This document shows, one piece after another, positions 9,468-15,202 of a DNA stretch of 26,999 bases (position 1 is the stretch's first letter; each line of letters starts with the position of its first letter). The notes below the pieces were generated by a model that saw only the letters and a program-made list of their open reading frames with translations, did no database searches and was not told where the DNA came from. The stretch covers positions 1-26,999 of IMG/VR virus record IMGVR_UViG_3300032287_001569, one strand, 5' to 3'. This stretch comes from a virus. A program made the position numbers and the translations under genes.

Positions 9468-10037
9468 CTACTTAGTAAATTGAGTTTTGATATTTACGGG
9501 TCCACCGCACCATACGTTGTATTGAATTGCAACATTAACTGCTTTTTTAGCAGCACTTGCTGCTTTGGCATGTGTCTTTGTCTCTGTATCCATTGTTGCT
9601 AACGCACCAAGGGCTATAGATCCACCAGAACCTATGCCATATAAACCTTTATCGTCACGCATATACCCATAGTCATCAGTAACTTGGTATATTTTTCCAT
9701 TAAAACAGATTAATGCATCCCATCCAGCATCATCATCACTCTTATTCTTCGGATTAGGGTCATAACCTGCTTCTGTAAGCACTTGCCTTATAGAAGGAAG
9801 CACTCTAATCATCATAAAGCGATCTGAATCTTGTGTTTTAATTACTTTAGGTGGTTGCCACACATTGTAAAGTATATCTCCAGCGGTTGCATCACCTGCA
9901 ACTGCTACTAAATACTCACCAACTTTAACTATTTTGTCGCACCCTTTGGCAACATAGGGTTTATCTGTAAAGGTAGTCATTGAGTCTGCACCTAGTACAG
10001 CCCAACCTTTACCTTGAATACCAACTATTGCAGTCAT
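9468..10037 (-). CDS. Proteasome-like Ntn-hydrolase, candidate prohead protease
   Basis: A 189-residue protein with the fold signature of proteasome beta/HslV subunits. The second residue is Thr (MTAIVG), which would become the N-terminal nucleophile after Met removal. An Asp follows in LGADSMTT, a Lys in KIVKVGEYLVAVAGD corresponds to the usual catalytic Lys33 region, and GIGSGGSIALGAL matches the family's conserved Gly-Ser-Gly loop. No propeptide is needed because Thr2 directly follows Met1. A TAGGGGAC Shine-Dalgarno precedes the ATG. It sits directly after the portal gene, where a capsid maturation protease is normally encoded, so it may cleave scaffold or head proteins. An alternative is interference with or mimicry of the host 20S proteasome, which many actinobacteria possess. 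The fold is well supported; the role is inferred. Confidence 0.8.
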   Translation of the reverse strand: MTAIVGIQGKGWAVLGADSMTTFTDKPYVAKGCDKIVKVGEYLVAVAGDATAGDILYNVWQPPKVIKTQDSDRFMMIRVLPSIRQVLTEAGYDPNPKNKSDDDAGWDALICFNGKIYQVTDDYGYMRDDKGLYGIGSGGSIALGALATMDTETKTHAKAASAAKKAVNVAIQYNVWCGGPVNIKTQFTK

Positions 10038-10051
10038 TGTCCCCTACTTAA

Positions 10052-11815
10052 CTATGCTTGTCCTTGTAAACCTGCCAAAATTGTCATTAGATCTGGTGCG
10101 CCTTGTTGTGGGGTTCCACCAGAAGCGGATCCAGGAGGGGCTGGGGACAGGGGAGCCTGCTCAACTGGGGCTTGTGAACCTGGTGGAACCATTCCAGACT
10201 GCGCTTGTGCCATTGCTTGTTCCTGCGGATTAGGTGCAGGAGGAGTAAATACGGCTAACGCAGCATTCTCTATGCTTTCCCCATTGCGTGTACGTGTAAT
10301 CACATCAGCAATGTTTTTAATCATTGGAGATGGATCTTGTCCTTGAGCCGCCATAGCAGGAATTGCTTGTGCAGTTGCTGTAATAGCAGCGGTTAAGTTT
10401 GCACGCATTTTTTCAATTTCAATTTTTTGTTCTTCCATAGAAACATTAACTGACCAAGGAAGTTCTCTTCGAATGAAATCTTTAGATACTAACTCGGCAC
10501 CTAATGCTTGTAAAGAGAAAATTAGAGCGCGTGATGGGTCAAGACCAGCCATCAATCCATAGCGTACTTCAATTGAAGAGTCGCCCTTGATGTCTTTGCT
10601 TGGTATGTACTTTAACTCGTACGGAGTACCCTGTGCTATACCTCTAACTGATTTCTCTACGTTGAACACCATCTCGTCAACTTCGAAGCAAGACTTAATG
10701 ACTTCTTCAAAAATTTCGGCGAGAATCGTTTGCCCAGCCTTGATTTGAGAATCAAAGGCTCCTAGAAGCGCTTGAACACCTTGACCAGTGATAACACTAG
10801 CATCAATTGTTCCAGATCTACCTTCAGGATAACGAGCACCAAGACGCATTTCAGATTGAAGTGCGGCTTGTTCTTGGAAGGCAGCATTAGGTATATCGAG
10901 TTGTACTCGACCTACGCCTTGCGGTTGGGATGTGCGAATAATCGCATCAGGACCCATAGGCAAATCTATAACATCAGTAGGAACAACTAGAGGTGCTTGA
11001 ATAGCCTTCTCTGCTGCTTCCATACTTAGATTAGCAAAACGTGCTCTTGCTAATTGTACATATAAAACATCGTCAAACTGTCCACGAGGTTCTTCATCTA
11101 TGCCAGGTTTACGAGCAACGTAAACAAGCATTTTACCCATAGGGTTCTTTGCTTCGTTTAGTATTAAGTTACCACGGCTAGGTACATAAAGAACGATATT
11201 GTTTTTATCTGTATAACGGATAAGTTCTACAATAGCGTTAGTGTTTTGGTTATATCCAAGTTGTCCAAGTATTGCACCAGCATACTCAGGGTATTCACTT
11301 GCTAATTCCCCAAGTGTTTTCATGTATCGTTTAGCGTATGCTACGCAACGACCAAATCTATCAAATTCAGGATATGCACCAATTGGATCTTCTACTCTGA
11401 TACGAGGAAGTTGTGCTTCAAAATCTAATTCAATATGGATAGGTAGGAAACCATAGGTAAAGTACCAGTCAGCACCCCAGTACATTTGTGACTGTAAACG
11501 TGAATGATAAACATAGTTATTAGCAATCATGCCACGCTTATCAGCAAATGTTCTAGCACGATCTGATACTGTGTTAGTTGTAGAACAGTTAAATGAAGGA
11601 AGTGGAGCAAGTACCTCTGCAAGGTCTCTGGCTGCAACATCTACAAAGTTAGCGACCATCGCTGAGTTCATTCCCTCTGGGAATAAGTCAGGAAATACTT
11701 CGGTCATCTTACCTTTGCGAACAGCAAGGATATCTGCCATACGAGCATCTCTTGAAGAATATCGTAATTTTAGATTATCAACGCGTTGCGCAATAGTCTC
11801 AATATTAACTGCCAT
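10052..11815 (-). CDS. Portal protein
   Basis: A 587-residue protein directly downstream of the large terminase, the standard portal position. The portal forms the dodecameric ring at one capsid vertex through which DNA is packaged and ejected. Visible features agree: an N-terminal helical segment (VDNLKLRYSSRDARMADILAV), a wing-like region with NFVDVAARDLAEVLAP, a central helix and stem part with SVITGQGVQALLG and a following amphipathic helix, and a C-terminal disordered tail rich in Pro, Gln and Ala (about 520-587). Length fits the family (400-700). The start has AGGAA four bases upstream and lies seven bases after the terminase stop. No frameshift is apparent. Confidence 0.85.
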   Translation of the reverse strand: MAVNIETIAQRVDNLKLRYSSRDARMADILAVRKGKMTEVFPDLFPEGMNSAMVANFVDVAARDLAEVLAPLPSFNCSTTNTVSDRARTFADKRGMIANNYVYHSRLQSQMYWGADWYFTYGFLPIHIELDFEAQLPRIRVEDPIGAYPEFDRFGRCVAYAKRYMKTLGELASEYPEYAGAILGQLGYNQNTNAIVELIRYTDKNNIVLYVPSRGNLILNEAKNPMGKMLVYVARKPGIDEEPRGQFDDVLYVQLARARFANLSMEAAEKAIQAPLVVPTDVIDLPMGPDAIIRTSQPQGVGRVQLDIPNAAFQEQAALQSEMRLGARYPEGRSGTIDASVITGQGVQALLGAFDSQIKAGQTILAEIFEEVIKSCFEVDEMVFNVEKSVRGIAQGTPYELKYIPSKDIKGDSSIEVRYGLMAGLDPSRALIFSLQALGAELVSKDFIRRELPWSVNVSMEEQKIEIEKMRANLTAAITATAQAIPAMAAQGQDPSPMIKNIADVITRTRNGESIENAALAVFTPPAPNPQEQAMAQAQSGMVPPGSQAPVEQAPLSPAPPGSASGGTPQQGAPDLMTILAGLQGQA

Positions 11816-11822
11816 TAGTTTC

Positions 11823-13694
11823 CTATTCGTAACTGGACATCTCGTAGTCGTTTACATTTACAGTAAATCGATGATCGAGTTGCTTTCGAGTAGCCCATCT
11901 ATTTTTAATGTGGGTCTGATTTATATTTCCATTATTAACTATTTCACGTGCTCTTAGTTCACAGAACCATAAAGCCATAACGCAGTCAGTAGGACCACGA
12001 GTATCAGGTTTCCAAGTAATCAATTGCTGTATTAAAGCCTTGATACCTTCAGAGCCTTCCTGAGAAGGAAGTTCTATTAGGTTATTATCCTGATGTAGGT
12101 TATTTCGCATAGTGCCAAATAGACCTGACATAGCGGCTACACCAAAAGATGTGTCCCACTTGTTCTTACCTGTGAATTGACTTGAGAATCTAATGCCTCT
12201 AGAGGCTAGGTATGAATTTAGATCTGCGTCTAAGGCGTAAGCCTTCTGATGAGCATTAGTCTCAATTCTTAGTTCTTGAGGATTGTACTTAGTACACCAG
12301 TCCTCAATTAACTCTTGTATCTTTGCAGGTGTTGGATCTTTCATATTCTCAACATCTAGCACATACCGTTTACGTGATACACGATCTACGGTCATAATTA
12401 CTGCTGCAGTTCTACCACTCATTGCTGGGTCTAATCCCATTATGGTGTAATAAGAACCTGCTTCTTTAGGATGTCCTGGGACTCCTGGTTTTAACGGTCC
12501 TCGTTTTCGCATCCCGTTGATTGAACCTTGCACACAACCAGGGGAAAAAATAGAATCTTCTTGGATGTCTTGCTGTTGATAAACCAAAGCCCAGGCAGAG
12601 GCCGATACTTCACTTCGGCGCCTAAATAGAGCGGGGCCATTCCATTTCGGGTATAACCCATCTTCATCAGGTTGAACCTCTTCCTCAGAACCTTCCCATG
12701 GTATATGGGACTTAGGCCATAATGTAACCCAGTCTTCGGGGTCATCACCAAATTCAAGTACCGCTGGCATGTTCATGTAGGTAAAAGGAGTTTTACCACC
12801 AGACCAATGCTCAGGGTTTCTTATCTCTCGATAGAGATCATTTGCTGCAATTCGTGTTCCTACAATAAGTAACTTACCAGCATCACCAAGACGAGTAATA
12901 ACTTCTCGTTGTAGCCAGAGTAGTTGCTTCTCCCACTCATGAGCGTTGGTAGTAGTCACAACGTCATCAAGGATAATTAGATCAGAACGAGCACCAGTAA
13001 TCTGACCACCAATACCTAGGGCCTGTACAGTAGGATCTTTTTCGGTGGAATCACGTGCTACATAGATTCGATCAGCCTTCCAAGAATCTGAGTCCTCTTT
13101 CCAACCACCAGCGCTTCCATAGATGGCTTGCATCTTAGACCAGCGTTCATGGTTGAGTCTTTGCTTTATAGAGTACAGGTACTCCTTAGCACGTTCTTGG
13201 GTTTTAGAGACAATAGTAATTTTAACATTCGGATTCATCGCTATCCGATATACACAGTAGTTGACTGTGATGACTGTAGACTTAGCGTGCTCAGGTGGTA
13301 CATTGATTAAAAGTCTTTTAGATGAGGCTGGCTCATAGACCATAGTATCATGCAGCCAGGAAGGTGTCCTACCTTCAAGGATGTCAATCCAATTCTGATG
13401 ATGTGGGAAGATTGGGCTATCTAAGAACTCTCTTGAGAACTCTTCAAAGCCTATCTTAAACTTAGCATCACCTGAGACAATGGAGATAGCCTTCTGGCCC
13501 TCATCCTTTGCCTTCTCTAGTTCAGCCATGAACTTAGAGTCTTTCTTCCAGTCCTTCAGGACATCTGGTTTGCGACCAGCCCTGACAATGGCATCTTGAA
13601 TGGATAGACCTTGCCTAGCATAGTCAATAACCTTGGCCTTGGCCTCACGTAGGGCTACAACGCTGTGGTGTTCTCCACCCGCTTTAAACCCCAT
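11823..13694 (-). CDS. Terminase large subunit with N-terminal helix-turn-helix
   Basis: The DNA packaging motor and nuclease. With the start at 13694 it is 623 residues. The ATPase has a Walker A-like NVPPEHAKST (131-140), Walker B LIILDD (239-244) and coupling motif IVGTR (277-281). The nuclease has its first Asp in MGLDPAMSG (Asp422), a Glu in LRIETNAHQKA and a late Asp in GPTDCVMALWF. Residues about 21-65, with GLSIQDAIVRAGRKPDVLKDW, resemble the helix-turn-helix normally found in small terminases. The chosen ATG has GGAGG six bases upstream; an in-frame start at 13745 would lie inside a leader hairpin and lacks a site. No separate small terminase is recognisable. The downstream portal gene is seven bases away. 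Confidence 0.93.
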   Translation of the reverse strand: MGFKAGGEHHSVVALREAKAKVIDYARQGLSIQDAIVRAGRKPDVLKDWKKDSKFMAELEKAKDEGQKAISIVSGDAKFKIGFEEFSREFLDSPIFPHHQNWIDILEGRTPSWLHDTMVYEPASSKRLLINVPPEHAKSTVITVNYCVYRIAMNPNVKITIVSKTQERAKEYLYSIKQRLNHERWSKMQAIYGSAGGWKEDSDSWKADRIYVARDSTEKDPTVQALGIGGQITGARSDLIILDDVVTTTNAHEWEKQLLWLQREVITRLGDAGKLLIVGTRIAANDLYREIRNPEHWSGGKTPFTYMNMPAVLEFGDDPEDWVTLWPKSHIPWEGSEEEVQPDEDGLYPKWNGPALFRRRSEVSASAWALVYQQQDIQEDSIFSPGCVQGSINGMRKRGPLKPGVPGHPKEAGSYYTIMGLDPAMSGRTAAVIMTVDRVSRKRYVLDVENMKDPTPAKIQELIEDWCTKYNPQELRIETNAHQKAYALDADLNSYLASRGIRFSSQFTGKNKWDTSFGVAAMSGLFGTMRNNLHQDNNLIELPSQEGSEGIKALIQQLITWKPDTRGPTDCVMALWFCELRAREIVNNGNINQTHIKNRWATRKQLDHRFTVNVNDYEMSSYE

Positions 13695-13725
13695 ATATAA
13701 CCTCCATAAAGATCCCCCTTCGTTC

Positions 13726-13778
13726 GGCGTCTTCAGACGCCTCACTACCCCCTAAACGAGGAGCGCAATAAGCGCTCC
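13726..13778. promoter_or_regulatory. Two leader hairpins before terminase
   Basis: Two perfect inverted repeats lie between the candidate promoter and the terminase start. GGCGTCT/AGACGCC spans 13726-13741 with a two-base centre, giving a practical six-base stem and four-base loop. GGAGCGC/GCGCTCC spans 13760-13778 with a five-base loop. On the minus strand both would fold in the mRNA leader, the first about 20 bases upstream of the Shine-Dalgarno (13701-13705). Neither is followed by a T run, so they are not terminators. They could affect translation or stability, or form part of a packaging site. Confidence 0.5.
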
Positions 13779-13818
13779 GAGAAACTCGCTATTTACTTCA
13801 CGCTCGTTTACGGTTACA

Positions 13819-13847
13819 TATATACTAACCCGTTCAACTAGGGTAAA
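13819..13847 (-). promoter_or_regulatory. Candidate late promoter for the head operon
   Basis: On the minus strand, TTTACC (47-42 of 138xx) and TATATA (24-19) are separated by exactly 17 bases, a sigma-70-like arrangement with four of six consensus bases in each box. Transcription would begin near 13812, giving a leader of about 118 bases before terminase. The match is moderate. The phage sigma factor at 19165-19878 may recognise a different sequence. Confidence 0.4.
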
Positions 13848-13928
13848 CCGAACGCACTATGTTTAAAAGTAGTATAAATTACTGACTTCATATGATGCCA
13901 AAAAAATATAAACTGATAGTGTATACAT

Positions 13929-14044
13929 CCGCCGCAGGCGGTTTAAAGCACTGGGGTCGCGTAGCGACACCTTGTGCGCCCGAAAAAGGCGCGATAGCGC
14001 CTTATCCCCGAGCGCCGAAGGCGCGAGGCGAAAAAATTTCGGGC
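13929..14044. other. GC-rich hairpin array with a three-way-junction fold
   Basis: Four compact hairpins and one closing stem occupy about 115 bases: CCGCC/GGCGG (13929-13941), GTCGC/GCGAC (13956-13968), AAGGCGC/GCGCCTT with a four-base loop (13986-14003) and GCGCC/GGCGC with a three-base loop (14012-14024). The last two are enclosed by an eight-base perfect outer stem, GCCCGAAA at 13978-13985 with TTTCGGGC at 14037-14044, which makes a three-way junction. The surrounding DNA is AT-rich, so the GC-rich arms stand out. There is no coding evidence. Being next to terminase, it may be a packaging site, a replication origin or a structured RNA. It is not a tRNA: the arm sizes do not fit and no CCA or T-loop is present. 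Confidence 0.6.
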
Positions 14045-14046
14045 AT

Positions 14047-14081
14047 TAAATAACCCCGTACACGTTCGCACGCATACGGGG
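14047..14081 (-). terminator. Rho-independent terminator of the 14101-14541 gene
   Basis: On the minus strand a seven-base stem CCCCGTA/TACGGGG (arms 14075-14081 and 14054-14060) with a 14-base loop is followed by TTATTT. It lies 20 bases downstream of the stop of the minus-strand gene 14101-14541, so it should separate that gene from terminase. The loop is long and the T tract interrupted, so strength is uncertain. Confidence 0.6.
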
Positions 14082-14100
14082 CTAAGTTTGTGTCGGGCGA

Positions 14101-14541
14101 CTATCTGCTCGCTGACTTTAGCGCTTGCAATAGCGCTGTGATTATCGCGTCGGGATTTGTTTCAACCTTCACGCTTCCCACGCTGTCGGTCTTGCGTGGC
14201 TTGCGTGGGGATTTAGTAGCAAGGATTTCCTGCGCCTCTGCGCTGTCTGCATCGTGCCAATTTTCACGCTTGGTTTTCTGTGTGGCTGGCTTCTTGTTAT
14301 CAACTGCAACGAGTGAGCAAAACTTAAGGAACGCGCTCATTGTTAGCGCTTCGTTTTGCTCGGTGCTTTCATCGTCTAGCGACTCGGCAAGTTTTGAGAT
14401 TGAAGCGCTTGCCATGTTCAGACGGGAAGACGCGCTACCTGTTTTTGATAGTGCGCTTTCCAAGCGGTTAGCAACTGACTTTTTCGCCTCGCTTGTGAAG
14501 TTCCAAGCGCTTAGCATTTCGTTTATCTCTTGCTTGTTCAT
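14101..14541 (-). CDS. Small helical Ser/Ala-rich protein, unknown
   Basis: A 146-residue protein I do not recognise. It is mainly helical and charged: residues 1-60 are Ser/Ala/Lys/Glu-rich, 60-80 contain the more hydrophobic MSAFLKFCSLVAV, 85-125 are a Lys/Arg/Thr-rich, probably disordered linker, and 126-146 form a short amphipathic helix. AAGGA seven bases upstream of the ATG and a terminator at 14047-14081 favour this strand over the overlapping open frame on the other strand, which starts with GTG and has no ribosome site. Position upstream of terminase would allow a small-terminase or DNA-binding role, but no helix-turn-helix is visible and the two genes are separated by about 400 bases. 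Five AGCGCT palindromes lie inside the gene. Confidence 0.6.
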   Translation of the reverse strand: MNKQEINEMLSAWNFTSEAKKSVANRLESALSKTGSASSRLNMASASISKLAESLDDESTEQNEALTMSAFLKFCSLVAVDNKKPATQKTKRENWHDADSAEAQEILATKSPRKPRKTDSVGSVKVETNPDAIITALLQALKSASR

Positions 14542-14657
14542 TTTGTCCTTCTTTCATTTTGTTGGTCTGCCTATTTGGCATTGAGACAAGCCTACTCTCA
14601 TTTGGTCAATAATTCAAAATTGAGCGTAAAACTGGGGTGTTTTGTCCTATTTTGTCC
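14541..14657. repeat. Three copies of TTTTGTCC upstream of the 146-residue gene
   Basis: TTTTGTCC occurs at 14541-14548, 14640-14647 and 14650-14657; the last two are exactly ten bases apart, one helical turn. On the minus strand the motif is GGACAAAA, and the first copy covers the ribosome-binding site and start of the 14101-14541 gene. This is the layout of a small operator set. No protein can be assigned to it. Confidence 0.35.
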
Positions 14658-14671
14658 AAGCCATAGGTGAG

Positions 14672-14825
14672 GTTTGTGTTGGTCGGTTATCCATGAAGCG
14701 CCAAGCGTATGTCCAAAATGCCCGATTTTACGGATATACCTGAGCGCACACGTGCTACATACATCGCTGTCGTACACACGCACAGGCGTCATCTTGCACG
14801 CACGCACACTACATACCTCGCTGTC
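14672..14825. repeat. Direct repeats in the control region of the plus-strand cassette
   Basis: A 17-base element CTACATAC(A/C)TCGCTGTC occurs at 14755-14771 and 14809-14825, 54 bases apart, each followed closely by CACACGCAC. The preceding GTTTGTGTTGGTC (14672-14684), ATACATCGCTGT (14759-14770) and CGTACACACG (14771-14780) all recur beyond the far end of the cassette at 19028-19085. More TACATAC copies follow near 14840 and 14885. An open minus-strand frame through here has no ribosome site and simply translates the repeats, so I treat the stretch as regulatory or recombinational DNA. Confidence 0.55.
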
Positions 14826-14921
14826 ACACGCACCTACTACGTACATACAAATCGTTTGTGAACCAAATCCTTATCCCAATTCCTTACATACATACAGGTT
14901 TCTTTCTTTCTTTGGGGCTTT

Positions 14922-14950
14922 TTGAAGCCAAAAGAGGGCTGTGCTATGAT
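14922..14950 (+). promoter_or_regulatory. Strong extended -10 promoter of the plus-strand cassette
   Basis: TTGAAG at 14922-14927 and TATGAT at 14945-14950 are separated by 17 bases, and TG at 14942-14943 gives an extended -10 (TGCTATGAT). This is the best sigma-70-type promoter in the window. The start of transcription would be near 14957. It lies about 110 bases upstream of the first cassette gene and just after a CTTTCTTTCTTT tract. Confidence 0.68.
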
Positions 14951-15044
14951 GGTTTTCGGTGGTCAAAGGACTACCAAGAAAATCTCTCTCGAGTGTATTA
15001 CAGGGTTACTTTCATTTCCCTCTCCTTCACTCGGGGGAGTTTTT
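14951..15044 (+). promoter_or_regulatory. Structured leader: 5' hairpin and possible attenuator
   Basis: GGTGGTC (14958-14964) pairs with GACTACC (14969-14975) across an AAAG loop, and the flanking TTTTC/GAAAA can extend the stem past a two-base bulge. The transcript should begin in or just before this hairpin. Further down, CTCTCC (15020-15025) pairs with GGGGAG (15034-15039) and is followed directly by TTTTT, a compact rho-independent terminator shape that ends 25 bases before the first start codon. Together they look like a conditional leader, although the stem is short and no known riboswitch is recognised. Confidence 0.45.
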
Positions 15045-15068
15045 CTATCTCATCACGAAAGGAAACAC

Positions 15069-15200
15069 ATGTATATCGAGATAACAGACGGCATAGCGAT
15101 AATCATTGCGTTGTCGCTAAGTATCACGCTTATCACTACAACTGCACTACAAAATGCTAGACTCACACGTCAAATCCGTGAGATGAACGGAAAGAAATAA
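15069..15200 (+). CDS. 43-residue single-pass membrane protein
   Basis: First gene of the plus-strand cassette. After MYIEITDG a hydrophobic run of about 20 residues (IAIIIALSLSITLITTTAL) should cross the membrane once; the remainder is a short basic tail (RLTRQIREMNGKK), probably cytoplasmic. The ATG has AAAGGA five bases upstream. The same frame extends upstream to 14922, but that part covers the promoter and leader and lacks a site. The stop is two bases before the amidoligase start, so the two are co-translated. A membrane anchor or small toxin-like peptide are possible roles; no family is recognised. Confidence 0.6.
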   Translation: MYIEITDGIAIIIALSLSITLITTTALQNARLTRQIREMNGKK

Positions 15201-15202
15201 CC

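Noticed and set aside
10014-10346. 110-codon plus-strand frame rich in Cys, Gly and Pro
   Set aside because: It is opposite the Pro/Gln/Ala-rich end of the portal gene; the Cys and Gly richness is a by-product of that low-complexity coding sequence.
12491-12757. 88-codon minus-strand frame inside terminase
   Set aside because: It lies fully inside the terminase gene, which has continuous family motifs in its own frame.
13978-14044. tRNA or tRNA-like gene
   Set aside because: The 67-base fold has an outer stem and two hairpins but no T-loop, anticodon arm or CCA, and the arm lengths are wrong.
14090-14584. 164-codon open frame on the plus strand opposite the 14101-14541 gene
   Set aside because: It begins with GTG and has no ribosome site; the minus-strand frame has AAGGA before its ATG and a terminator after its stop.
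14598-14846. 82-codon minus-strand frame with several Cys
   Set aside because: No ribosome site, and its apparent repeated Cys pattern is only the translation of the DNA direct repeats in a control region.
14858-15160. 100-codon plus-strand frame across the promoter and leader
   Set aside because: It overlaps the promoter, the leader hairpins and the well-started 15069-15200 gene in another frame.
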